A stretch of DNA of 64,000 nucleotides from Avena insularis (Eukaryota > Streptophyta > Magnoliopsida > Poales > Poaceae): NCBI GenBank assembly GCA_023614405.1, contig CM042690.1, positions 667,438,802 through 667,502,801 on the forward strand, written 5' to 3'. The notes beneath the pieces were generated by a model. That model was not told the origin of the DNA. It did not search any database and worked only from the letters and a program-made list of their open reading frames with translations. Shown in pieces: positions 13,309-25,073 of this stretch (position 1 is the stretch's first letter; each line of letters begins with the position of its first letter). Made by a program: the position numbers and the translations under genes.

Positions 13309-13823
13309 TATCTAACAGTTAACTGGGTAGTTGTATTTTTTTTTTGTGTATTGACTGAATTGCAATAGAATAGTAGATGGATGGATCACTGCAATAGATA
13401 CGTCACAAACTGATCACTTCCCACTGTTTAGTTCCACCGTCATGTTTTGATCCGAGGAGTGAAAAATTGCGTGACTCATATGTAAACCTGGCAATGGGTC
13501 TCCGTGTAAAGTTTGGTTTGGTTTGGTTCTTAGAAAGTAACGGTTGGGTCTGGGTCTAAACAATTTGGTTTGCAGGAGGTAGTAACCATAGTTCATAACC
13601 GGCATCGGAAATGAACGGAAATAGACGGAAACGATCGTTTTCCTTTCTGCCTGCCTTGCTGGCATCGGAAACGAAACCGGAAACCCCAAAAATAAAAATA
13701 GAAGCAGAAATCACCGGAGACAAATATGGAACGGATACAATACGAAAAAGGATATTTGTCACGTCACAATAATGGTATAATACGTTGGTTTGTAGACCAA
13801 AAAGCAGACATAAAGTAGTAGAC
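13309..13823. other. Intergenic stretch with clustered CGGAAA motifs
   Basis: No gene. Between about 13595 and 13735 the motif CGGAAA (or CCGGAAA) recurs several times in one orientation. This resembles the subterminal motif clusters of hAT elements such as Ac/Ds, but no terminal repeats or target duplication could be fixed. Confidence 0.25.
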
Positions 13824-13839
13824 AATGATACAAGGAATA

Positions 13840-14716
13840 AGTAGTGAGTCAAAAAAACCTTCGCCCCTGACCTAGCCGCCAGGCTCTAGGGAGTCGACGT
13901 TCCGACCGCCCGATCTCCACCGGCGTTCTTGCTGGTCCCCTCTCCCTCTGCCTGCTGCTCCGGTGGCATGAGGGAGGGGGATCTGGTCTCTTCGCTTTGT
14001 AGTTAGGGTTTGGTTTTGCTGGTCGTGGAGCGCCGTTGGGGTGGTGGGAGCGGCGCCCAGGCGAATAAATCTGCCTCAACTTCACTCTCGGGCGTCTCAG
14101 AGTTGATGGCATCGTGTGTGCATCGATTCCCCGGATTGGCGGCATTAGAGTTCTTGGATGGTGTCGTCGAGGCGGAGGCGGCGATCCCATCAGGTGTGTC
14201 CCTCCTTCTGCTCTATCCCCGTTACTACGACGTTTGCTCCGACGCCATGGTGGAGCAGGGAGGATGTGTTGTTCAGAATGCTGAGCAGGTCTGCGTGTGT
14301 CGATTGAAGATGGTTTATCCTGTGCTGGGTTTGTGGATGGAAGCTGGCAGTTCTGATTTCCCCTCCCGATATTATAGTCGTGCGGGGGTGTCAGTTCTGG
14401 AGTTTGATCGCATGTCTGGGGACATGTTGTCCCAGTCTGATTCTTTCAACGACAATGGTTTTGCCTTTGGCAAGCTACTTTGGAGGTCCAAAAAGCTGAT
14501 GATCAGTGATGGAGCCGCGTCAAGCTCGAATGTTGTGGTGATCTGTCTTTCGCTCCTTTGGTGGTCGCTTCGGTGGTGCCGAAGGAGGAGGATAGGCGCT
14601 GGTATTTTACATTACATAGGTTTATCCAATCTTTTCAGTTCTGTAAGATTGTTTCGTTCGTACCTTGTAACTTGTTTTTATCTTATTAATAAAGAGCGGA
14701 TTATAGTGTCAAAAAA
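13840..14716 (+). mobile_element. Short retroposed element with target-site duplications and A-tail
   Basis: An approximately 880 bp insertion bracketed by an imperfect 16-bp direct repeat: 13824-13839 (AATGATACAAGGAATA) and 14717-14732 (AATAATACAAAGAATA). It has a GC-rich 5' part, an AT-rich 3' end with an AATAAA signal near 14688, and an A-run at 14711-14718. This is the layout left by LINE-driven insertion. An open frame crosses it (14010-14834 +), but it has no recognised domain and runs past the element, so I do not call a gene. Alternatives are a non-autonomous LINE derivative or a processed transcript. Confidence 0.65.
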
Positions 14717-15130
14717 AATAATACAAAGAATATCTCTCAACTTAAACAAGTGGCGATCAAATAATTTAACACTTCTACAAGGAGGGAAGTTCACGCATAA
14801 AGTTTCGCGAAGACACTACGACTCGCAATCTTGATAAAAACAAGGCGCACGAATTGGTGATCCGGTCGATCGTTCGAGTCCGACAACATTTGTGCCGTGC
14901 AAACGAAGACATAGGCGGCAAGCATATGGCGTACCGTCTCGAATTCACCTTGCGATTGCTATTTGCTAGGCACCTTGACTATTGAATCCGATAGCAAGCT
15001 GGTGATGCAGCCTCTGGAAGCAGATAACCCCTAGCGAGTAGGTATATGCATGTTCAACTTGAGTCCGGATCGAGTTCGAGGTTGCACTTCGTTCTGAATC
15101 GATTGAGGCGGCCTCGACGAGGCCATTGTG

Positions 15131-15137
15131 TATAAAT
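15131..15137 (+). promoter_or_regulatory. Probable TATA box of the kinase at 15.3 kb
   Basis: TATAAAT lies 122 bp before the chosen kinase ATG (15259), a normal spacing for a short 5' UTR. It overlaps the upstream in-frame ATG at 15136, which argues that the upstream ATG is not the true start. Confidence 0.5.
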
Positions 15138-15258
15138 GCCGCCAATCCACGCGCAAATGGTTCCTCCCGAATCCCGATCCACGGCCGCCGTCTCCTCCAC
15201 CTCTCCATCGCGTCGCGGATCCCCTGATCTCCTCCACCCAGCAACCAAGAAACCCGTC

Positions 15259-16490
15259 ATGGCAGTCTGCAAGCGACCTGCTGCCGTCCACGACGCCGGC
15301 GACGCGACGGCAGAAGGAGGCAAGCGGAAGCGCTTCCGCATCGGCAGCTGGGAGGAGTACGAGGAGACGGGCATCCTCGGCGCGGGCTCCTTCGGCATCG
15401 TCAAGAAGGCGCGCCACAGCGTCAGCGGCAAGACCGTCGCCGTCAAGTTCCTCCGCCCCACCACCGACGCCAGCGAGCTCCTGCACGAGGCCCGCTTCCT
15501 CGAGGCCTGCGACGGAAACCCTTACGTCGTCGGTTCGCACGGTCTCGTTCGCGATCGGGCCACCACCAAGCTCTGCCTCGCCATGGAGTACGTCGGTCCG
15601 AACCTCCACGTTTTCTTGTCGGAGAGGCGGCCATCGTGCGCGGATACATGCTCCAGCTCCTCACCGGCGCCAAGGAGATGCACGAGCGCCGCATCGTACA
15701 CCGTGACATCAAGCCCAACAACATCCTCGTCGGGGAAGGCGGAAAGATCCTCAAGTTCTGCGACCTCGGGCTGCCCATGTCCCTGGCGACGGAGAAGACG
15801 CCGTACGAAGATGTCGGCACGGTGCCCTACATGGCGCCCGAGATGCTTCTCGGGAAGCCGGACTACGACGCGCGGGTGGACACATGGTCGCTCGGATGCG
15901 TCATGGCCGAGATGCTCAGCGGCAAGCGGCTGTTCGATTCCAAGGGCGCGACGCGGGGCGAGAAGCAGATCGACCAGCTCAGGAACATCTTCGGAGTGCT
16001 CGGCTTGCCGGATGACAGGACGTGGCCGGAGTTCGCATCGCTGCCGCTCGCCCACAAAGTGCCGCCATCGTTCTAGGCGCCGGAGAACAGCACGCTCGGG
16101 GTCCACCCAGACATGTTGTCCGAGGACGGGTTCCAAGTCTTGAAGGGGCTTCTGGAGTGCAATCCCAGCAAGCGGCTGACGGCGGCGGACGCGCTCCGGC
16201 TCCCGTGGTTGTTGCCTGATATCGACCCGTTTGCGACACCGGAGAAGAAGAAGAACGTGCTGAAGATCAAGATCACTCCACCGGCAACACCAAAGAAGAT
16301 CATCCCTCCGGCGACACCAGAAATTAAGAAAGCGAGGCGGATCAAGATCATCCCACCGGCTACACCGAACAGCAAGAACGTGCCGCAGATCAAGTTCATC
16401 GCACCGGAAACGCCCAAGAAGAGGAACGTATTTAGAGTTCCACTAGCTATGTGGAAGAGGGCACAGTTGATGGATCCATGTAAATGCTGA
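15259..16490 (+). pseudogene. Intronless CDK-F-like Ser/Thr kinase, broken by frameshift and stop
   Basis: Resembles the putative 'cyclin-dependent kinase F-2' proteins of rice. The start is set at ATG 15259 (MAVCKRPAA). Frame 1 gives the N-lobe: GAGSFG loop at 15379-15396 and catalytic Lys of VAVK at 15445. Near 15622 the frame changes; relative to the paralogue at 51.2 kb about 28 nt are missing. The second frame gives HRDIKPNN (15699), DLG in place of DFG (15762), APE and DARVDTWSLG. TAG at 16074-16076 then interrupts it, and the same frame continues open to 16490. The C-terminal tail has four xPPATP/APETP repeats that the paralogue lacks. No introns. With two lesions a full kinase cannot be made from this sequence; a sequencing error at one site cannot be excluded. 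Confidence 0.85.
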
Positions 16491-17227
16491 AGTAGAAAAT
16501 ATCCTTCTTTCCAACTGTAAATGATGTAAACTCGTTGGAGCGAAGTTGCAGAGTAGTGTTTGTCTGTAGATTTTGTCTTGTCCTTGTATGTAATTGCTAG
16601 GTGATGTCTCGAATTGAGCATGATGTACTATCATGAATAAAGGGTGGAAATGATCAAACTGAAGTTGTTTTTCTGTAATGGAAATTGTATGTTTCGTATG
16701 CAACAAAACATGAAAACACGAGGACTTGAAGTAACCTCATGATTTGCAGAGTTAACTTTAAGCTGTAACAACAGATAACTTCATGCTTTCTTAATCATAT
16801 CCAGCTTTGAGGTTGTAGACAGAAATGTTCAGTTTACATGGTGCTCCAGCTGTCCAGCATCAAAGCTTCCTAGTATATGCTACTAAGATCACAGGCTTCT
16901 TTCAAAGCCAAATCGAGCGCGACTCTGTAAACCAGTGCGCTATTCTGACGTCCTGCTTTTCGACAGACCTCCACCCGGTGATTGTCTCAAACATAAAGTT
17001 CGACAGACAGCCGTTCTGTCAGCTCCTGAATATTCGGTTAACTGCAACTGTCCATCTTCAGTTTCGTTGGACAACACTTCTGCTAGAACCTGCATAACGC
17101 TTCACTATGTCTAGAATACAAAGTATTTCTCCCAGAGATTTTGCAGCTTGTGGTATACATTATTGTGCTATACAAAGTCTTTTTCACAATATTTTGAAGC
17201 TTCTAAATACCAATTTTATATTTTGGA
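16491..17227 (+). other. 3' flank of kinase pseudogene and intergenic DNA
   Basis: Probable former 3' UTR of the kinase, with an AATAAA at about 16636, followed by low-information sequence. No gene or clear repeat is seen. Confidence 0.35.
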
Positions 17228-17385
17228 AAAGTAGTTCATTTTGCAAAAAGTAAATTAACTTTTCCAATATGATGATATCATTGCAAAAGTTAGTTCATTT
17301 TGAAAAAATCAATTCATTTTGCAAAAAATAAACTAACTTTCCTAAAATGATGATGTCATTGTAAATGTTAGTTCATTTTTAAGTA
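17228..17385. repeat. Short tandem repeat, unit about 70-85 bp, roughly two copies
   Basis: The motif series GTTCATTTTGCAAAAA, AACTTTCC and ATGATGATRTCATTG recurs twice and a third partial copy starts with AGTTCATTTTT near 17370. Copies differ by several changes. No coding potential. Confidence 0.6.
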
Positions 17386-17468
17386 AACGGTGTAGAGGGT
17401 ACCCTAATGATAACCCACTCGCATCTCTACTGCCTGGTCATTCGCTAGATTCAAATATCAGAAATATA

Positions 17469-17636
17469 CCCCTCCGTTTCAAAATATAAGATGTTTTAGC
17501 TTTATGAAAGGTGTGTATCTAGACCTTTTTTAGTGTGTAGGTTCACTCTAAACCTAGATGAACCTAAATACTAAAAGGAGTCTAGATACATTTCATTCAC
17601 AAAACTAAAACATCTTATATGTTAAGACGGAGGGAG
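17469..17636. mobile_element. Stowaway-like MITE
   Basis: About 168 bp with ends CCCTCCGTTTC / GACGGAGGGAG, flanked by TA (17467-17468, 17637-17638). The interior is palindromic around two inverted copies of a TAGGTTCA-type motif. It has the same family architecture as the elements near 55.5 and 58.9 kb. Confidence 0.9.
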
Positions 17637-18611
17637 TAGAATTTATCTTCTGATAGATCGTTCTTACATATCATGACGTTAATCATGTGCTCTACAATGG
17701 ACCAGTTCTTCATGCAGACCAATACTTGTGCGCCTCTCGTACAAAAAGCAAGGATATGCAAGCAAGCACGTTTTTTGTTTTGTTTTGCTAAACGAAGGCG
17801 GCCACACGTGCCCTGCGAACAAAGAATCGGGCTACCAAATAGTATAAGCGAAATAGGCCCATGCCAAAACTTCAGCTTTTCAGCAACTCTTTCATCAGAA
17901 TATGAAAACACAAGTCATTGCCTCGGTAACAATTGCACTTTAAATTTACAATAACCCATTAGGGCTCTCAACATCGCGGGGATTAAGATTACAACAGTAT
18001 TACAAGCCCTTTGCCCGCCGTCAGTTCCATGAATGCTTTCAGCACTACATAACACAAGAGTAATCAACTGCTGACTAAACAAGGGGAGGAGGTCAGTTCG
18101 ACTGGAGACACACACTAGCCAATTTTGCATCCCATCCTAAAGGAACAAAAGAACCCAGAGGAAGGCTCTCAAATATTATTATTCACCCCTCTAACCTGCC
18201 AACAACTTCATCATCATGGATAAAAAGATGACAAGTAGCGAGAATTTTCGCTAGATGTGCTAAGCTAGTAAGCATCGACCTCTCTAACAAATTATGAAAG
18301 CTAACACCCTTCCTTCATCAGCAAAATGATGCGAGGTCCATGGTTTTCTTTCTTCCTTACTTTCCACAATATACAGGGGACCTACACTTCATACAAGGGA
18401 GAAATAACAACAGCCCGCACTGAGTTGATCGGCTGGACACATCCCTTGGCATCTCCTTGGCGCATGTGACACGTTGAGATTTCCAAACGACCCCTGGATC
18501 TGACCCTTCTGTATAACGCCATGCCTTGCAGGAGAGAAAGGAGCATTGGAGATCACAGTTACCCCAGAGGCGATCTAAGAGGCTTGAGGAACAATGCAAG
18601 ACATCGATGCG

Positions 18612-21600
18612 CTAGAGTGAAAAACAGATCACCCCCTCAGGAAGATTTCCTGGCACAGCGAAAGACATGACATGTCTATCAGGGAAAATTCTGCGAGAAA
18701 CCATTTGTGAACCCGACGAGGCCTCAACTCCGGCTGCATGGTTCCGGCCATGGAATCTTCCCAAACGATTTACGATAGAAATCCTTTCCAAATCCTGGCA
18801 CTCCAGATGCACATCTAGCATTGAAGCCCTCTTGCTCAAGCTGCAACGAGGGGAAAAACTGAAAACAGTCACTTTACAAGTCCAGCTAAATATAGATAGG
18901 TTAACAAAAGGTAGTTTTGGTGTTCATCACAGGGGAAGAAAGAAGAGCTATCCTAATAAGAAGCAAAAAATACAACTGATGTCGTGAGTGGAGAGTGCAC
19001 AGGAAATTTAAGATAAACAAGCACTAGTAAAGATTTTCCAGAAATGCAACACAGTTTAAGTATGTGTATATAGTCAACTTTTATTAGATTATTGTCACTA
19101 AAGAACAAAACTTGAGAAAAAATGGGAAATAATGCGACTTTCTTTGAGTTAAATCACTGATCAAGTGTCGAAGGCGCTGACAGTGACACACCCTAAGTCT
19201 TTTCTTGGCTTGGAGTTTGCCCGTTAATACTCATGGATCTTTGGTATCTCGTATAAAATAATGAGAAGACTGCTGACAGTTCATTGGAGAATATCAAAAA
19301 ATATTGGACATCAATGTTTATTCCTACCATATTCATATCACCAGTGACCAAGTCCAGGCTAAAGACGTTACAAATGAAGTAGCCCAATATTAAAAAGTTT
19401 CATATTACAACACAATATAAGGGAAAGTTAACGCCTTAACAAAAATGTAAAGAAAGGAAGAACCTAGCCAGCTAACATGGGAGTCCTCACAAGTCCCTGA
19501 ATATTGACTGGTGCATCCAGTCATCCAGAAGGCCCATATGTTTTCGTATTTAGCAAGCCTTTATCCTTTTAGTACAGTGCGCATAAAATCGCTCATCAAT
19601 TTTTTTAATATACAAATATTCTAATAATAGATGTGGAAATTTATAAATGCACAAATCCCAACAGGTCCAGAAACAAATGAAAAGCAGCAATGCTGTTTCT
19701 GGATAGGCTGCTCGTACCTGAGATAGTCATTTTCCATTTTACTGATTCGTCCAACAAAGACTTCCACAACCTTTGATAACTTGTCTTCCATTTGCTTGGC
19801 CCTTGTTCCTTGTTCAGATGGGCTGATCAATGATAGTGCAGTACTTAGGACATGAATAAGCAATGGGGTTATAAAATGCCCACAAGAGAACGAGCAAAAA
19901 AGGTTCACTTTACAAACTTACTTATTTTCATTATATGTAATAGCGCGGGAGTTATCTGATGAGATAATGCATGTATCCCCTAGTGTCACCAGAGCGATAC
20001 TATATGTTGCACTTTCATAAGCTGATACAGCTTGTTCTCTGAGAACTCTTGCTGGTATAGCAGGGAAAACTTCCTGAATCAACCTTGTGGTCATGATTAA
20101 CCTTTTGCGCGGTAGATAATTTAAAGGGGAATCTTCTAGAGTTTCTGGATCATCTTCAGACTGTCAAGAAACTCAACTCAGTATCAAATAAAAATTATAT
20201 GAACCAATATGTAAGACACAAAGTAGCTGAAAAAGTAAAGCTGTGCAGACCTTTTTAATTAATCTATTAGCTGCCCAAGCCCAGTCCATCTCGTTTGTGC
20301 TGTCAAGCAATTGGAGATAAGTCACAATTGTTAGCAATATCATGACCACATAAGATAAACAACTCCAGAAATAAGGAACAAAAAAATGCTGTTATGCTGC
20401 TACAAACTGCTGCACTGCAAGGGGAGAAAATTCACCTCATCTTTCTCGATTTTTGAGTGCCTTCAGTGATTTTATGCCAAGAAACAAGAGCAGATTCTGT
20501 AGATTTGCGCTTCTTTGGCCTTCTCATCAAAGCTGCATTCACATTAGAAGGCACCAACGGCCTGACAGACAGGCCAGAATCAGCTCTATGCTCAGGGGAG
20601 TTATTTTCCATGCACCAAGAAGCTTTTGGAGCATTATATGGCAGTGTTGGAGTCTTCTGTGCATTAAACACCGAATGGTTTTGACCATTTCTTTGGTTTC
20701 CATAATGTTCAAACCATGAAGGTGCCATTTGAGGGTTTATCCCAGGTCTCTCACTTCTTTCAACCAAATTTGATGCTGCATTTGCCCCAAGAGACTGAAC
20801 TTGACTTTGATGATCACTCCGCACCACCATAGAATGAGAGGCAAGATCCCTGGAAGGAATCTGTGGAGGTATGCTTGTACTTCTCTCCTCATTGTTCCTT
20901 GGAGCAAAGCTAAGCATTTTCATGTCTGAAGGAAATGATCCTTGGACACTAGTACCGACAATGTTATCTATGGATGACTTGACCGAGTTATTGGCTCCAT
21001 GTGCAAACCTTTGAGCAGACTTCCAGTCAACTTGCGATGCTTCAGAAACTATCTCATTTGGTTTAAGCATCTTTCCAGTGGTATTGCCTGGAACTGTATC
21101 GACATGACCCATTGCTTGCATCTGATGCAGGAGAGAGAATTTTTGCTGTTGGAGGATTGAAGATGCTGGGCTTCCATGTAACCCAATGCCACTACCATTA
21201 GTACTAATGTTGTGAGAAGTATTCATAGCCTGAAAGTTAGCTGCAGGGCTCTCTCCCTGCCTATGGTTCATGACACCTTGCTGATGCAACTGTGCCAAGG
21301 ATGAAGCAGGAACGGCAAAGTTCCCATCTGAAGACTGCTTCTGCAGGGATTGATTCCCTCTGGGTACATTAGCTCCAGTGGAATCAAAATTTGCAATCTC
21401 AGAAGAGGCTAACCCTGCATCAGTGTCCAGAGCTTGTTTTGTATCTTGACAATGTGAATTGGCAGAACTTGTGGGAACATCAGGTGGCGTTGATGCCTTT
21501 TGTCTTTGGTCATCTGCCTTTTGCGAGCCCCATAAGTTGGAATCTGAAGCGTTGTTGGAAAACATCATAGACTGGAGAATATTGGGTGTGATCTTGTTAG

Positions 21601-24600
21601 ATTGGATACCGGCTAGACGTTGTGCTGATATGTTTGTCCACACATTTTTGAATACTGTTGCTGAGCTGCCTTGTTGAGGAGTGGGCACAGAACCAGATCT
21701 TGCGTCTGGCACAGGATATTGCTGGCCTGAACTTAGCTGGGGCAAATGTCCAGCTGGCTGTCCAGTACTACCTATTTCTGAAGAATGAAATGGTGTTGGT
21801 TGTGAGGTTGTAGGAGCAGGTGATAAATACTGGGTAGCAGTGGAAGGTATCTGTCCTTGGTGTTCTTCCCTTGCCGAGTGTTCAGGTTGCTTGCCATCAA
21901 CATTAGTGTGACTAGACCATAAATGATCTGAAGTTGAGTGTCGTTGGGATGGTGGTGCTAGTCTTAATCCAAAGCCTTGCAAAGCAGACTGATTAGGTTG
22001 TTGCTGAGAAGCAGCAACATTATCGAGAGAACCGTTGGGCATGTCAGCAACTGCATTGCTATCTGTTGAGTTGTCCACTTTATGAAGAAGTTGTAGCATA
22101 TGTTGACTGCATAAAACATAGATTCTGTAAGGATCATCATGAAGAACCACAGGCATAAGTTTGCTACTAAAATGCTGAAAGAAGTAATCATGACAAAACA
22201 TAAGATCGTGTGGTACAAAATATGTCAACATAAGATTGTGTGGTACAAAATATGTCAATCAATACTGAATACACTTAAGTAGAATACATGGGGAAGGAGC
22301 ATATTGATGTGTCAGCTTCCTATACAGCTAAAAAGGTAGCATACAGGGATGTGGCTTTCAAGTTCACTTCATTACTAGTAGAATAGTACTTTTACATACT
22401 TACATCGTTTCAAAACTAACCAGTTAAGATAATGATGAGACAAAGAGAAACAGTCACAAAATAAATTGCATAAGTAAAGAGAAACGGTCACAAAATAAAT
22501 TGCTTAAGGCTTAAGCACTTCACGATGGAATATTTTATGATTTATCACTCAGGAATAACCTGACTCGTGTTATTTAAAATGGGAGGATGAAGTACCTGTT
22601 CTGAACCGCTCTATTTTGAGACAGACCAGCATCAGATCCTCCAAATGGTGAAGCACTGGAACTATTAGGGAAACCATGTCGAGATTTGAAGTGTTCATCT
22701 CCCGCCAGCATTTTCTAAAAATAAGAAAATAGCTTCATAAATAAGCAGATAAAACAGAATAAAGCGTGTAAATAAAATATGTTTAAGCAAGATATCATCT
22801 TCACTAAGGAGATATGGCAGACAAACCTCATTAACTGAAGCCATATTGCCAGCAACTTGGGAGTTGGCAACAAACTGAGGCTTCAGGTTATTTTGTGCCT
22901 GAAGTGACTGAGGCGGAAACTGATTGCTGGAACCTGGATTACCCGGAGAATGCCTAATGTTCACCCCTGTGTTGTCCATTGCATGATTCTGCAACATGTA
23001 AGGTCCCACTGCTTGCTGGCCTGACTGACCTAAATTATGGGAATCCTTTGCAGCAAAGAAGGAATGCCTCCTGGCAGCAAGGTCACTGCTCACATGCTGT
23101 CCATGCCTTTCCATGTGTAGTGAATTTTGGTACTCCTGGCCACGGTCATTTGTTCTTGGCTCAGCACTTCTTCTTAGTGATTCTGAGGTTTCAGGACCCC
23201 TACGTCCGATACTATGGTTTATTCCAACATGCTCACCGGTTCGACCAGCAACCATCTGGTGCTGGTTCGGATTTATCGTTGGCATGCTTGAGCCCATCAT
23301 ACTAACACCTTTACCATCAGAACTGTCCTTTGGCATTTGCATAGTGCTTATATCAGGCTTCATCTGCTGAAGCCTATGGACTGAATTCGCATTACCTCCA
23401 CTCGGCTTCCAAAAGTTCCCACCACTATTAAAGACGTTTTGGGTACTGGTGAGGTCTTGTCCAAGGGGACTGTTGCTTTTCCAGTCATTTTGGCTATTGC
23501 TGGACTCTTGGTTGATATTATGATCAACAGCATTTTGTTGTGACATCCAAAATCCATGTGTACTTGCTGGTGCACCAGTCAGGTGTGAATTGTTTCTTGG
23601 CATTTCAGATTTCTGTTGAGCCCAATTGCCATTTGATAAATGCACTTGTTCTTGTCTCCCATATTCATCAGATTGCTTTTGCTTCAAGCTCTGCTGAATA
23701 TACCCATTATTGACTCCTGCAGTTGGCTGATGATTCGTAACAGTAGCGCGAGGAGATTCATGTGGTGTTTTTTCTCTTTGCTCGTACGGAGTTCTTGTAG
23801 CATGATGAAAATTGGTAAAATCTGGGTTGTTCGTTGTTCCATCGGCATAGCTAGATGCTGACAAGGGTCGTGCATTTTGTAGTGCGCCACTTAATGCTGC
23901 AAGCTTACTCTGGTCACGAGCTGGTAAAGCTGAGTTGTTGGCAATTGCCTGTTGGGCTTTCTGCAAACTCAGGCCACTCCATTCTTCCTTGGGACTATTT
24001 TTACTGGGTGTAGGCTGTAACGTTTCTTGCATAAGGGCACTCCACCTCCCACTCTGCATTGATGGCAAAGCACCACCCAAGTTATCATTATCAACAGAAC
24101 TACCATGGTTGTTGTCTCCTTTCAACAAAGCTCCCCAGTTGCTATCCTCATCATCCCCAAACAAGAACTTCTCCTCTGTAGGGTCAAGGCTAGCCCCACC
24201 ACTTGCTGGAGCTACCTGCATTGTTGATTTATCTTGCAGGCCCACTTGAAAATCAACTTGGTTTGGCCTACCATGAAAATCTTGAAGTTGAAAACCATGT
24301 TGTAGATGATTCACTGGAGCAGGGCTGCCTGCCTTGTTATTATCACCATGACTTTGTAAGGGACTATTGCTTAAGAACCCTCCCTTCCCACGAAAATTCT
24401 GCATAGAACTGGAGTCACCTTTCTCGTGCGCACTAGGTTCATCCATTAAAGAGCTAAATGGCCTTGATACTTTTTCGGGCTGATTTGTCCCTGCCCTTGT
24501 CATTGCATTCTGGAGATCAGCTGGGATCCCTAAGAACTGGGGGTACTGGTTAACAGGCCCACCTCTGCTGGTAGCAGGTATTGGATAGAAGGACTGGTTC

Positions 24601-25028
24601 ATTTGGGGGCTAGCCAAGCCCATGTGTCTCATGGCTTGACTTTGAGTATTTGGAAATGCTGAACCATTTAAGAAATTTCCCGTGCCAGGAGCACCACCAT
24701 ATTGCTCCCAATTTGTGTTACTACCGGTATTCAACATTTGTGAGTTGCTTGACAATCTTGGGTCACCACTGGCAAAATTATGTGGCCATGAATAAGCCGC
24801 GGCCTCGTTGTTTGGCATTTCATTTGACATCGCCGGCACTTGATCAGCAGGCACTGTTTTTGCTGGAGCTTGGAACTGTCCAGATGAGGGCTGCATCCTG
24901 GCTCCATGATCAATCTGCTGTACATGTTGCTGTCTCTGGATCTCCTGCAATTGCTTGTACATCATCTGTTGCTGCCACATCTGAAAATCACTATCACCCC
25001 CATGCTGTGTGTGGTGAAACTGTGACAT
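18612..25028 (-). CDS. Large Q/S/N-rich nuclear protein, plant 'dentin sialophosphoprotein-like' family (possible SYD-type SWI/SNF partner)
   Basis: Seven coding exons on the minus strand: 25028-22827, 22714-22596, 22106-20436, 20299-20251, 20160-19922, 19822-19718, 18840-18612 (TAA/TAG-type end at 18612). GT-AG borders and phases join to 1537 aa. Mostly low-complexity Q/S/N/P sequence with a Q-rich stretch near the N-terminus (MWQQQMMYKQLQEIQRQQ). Conserved islands include LDPTEEKFLFGDDED, WSALMQETLQ, EEWSGLSLQ, SQHMLQLLHKVD, GFGLRLAPPSQR, MDWAWAANRLIKK, KRLIMTTRLIQEVFP and the C-terminal LECQDLERISIVNRLGRFHGR. These match plant proteins such as Arabidopsis At5g07940/70/80. I recall those reported as SYD-complex subunits (SYS1-3), but cannot verify this. 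ATG 25028 is the first in exon 2; family members I remember carry a longer N-terminus, absent here. Confidence 0.88.
22199..22258. repeat. 30-bp tandem duplication in intron
   Basis: Two adjacent 30-bp copies (22199-22228, 22229-22258) differing at one base. They lie in the intron 22107-22595 of the Q-rich gene. Because 30 is a multiple of three, they also lengthen the read-through open frame of this intron without interrupting it. Confidence 0.85.
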
Positions 25029-25073
25029 TTCCGAAGTCCCTACAGGTCTAATGCCCGTGAAAGCGCAAACTGT

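Noticed and set aside
14010..14834. 274-aa open frame on the + strand
   Set aside because: It runs through the A-tail and target duplication of the retroposed element into flanking DNA, and no domain is visible.
20432..22258. Unspliced reading of the fourth exon through the preceding intron
   Set aside because: The extra N-terminal part is a hydrophobic, duplicated intron sequence. Splicing at 22106 with phase 2 yields the conserved SQHMLQLLHKVD segment seen in the family.
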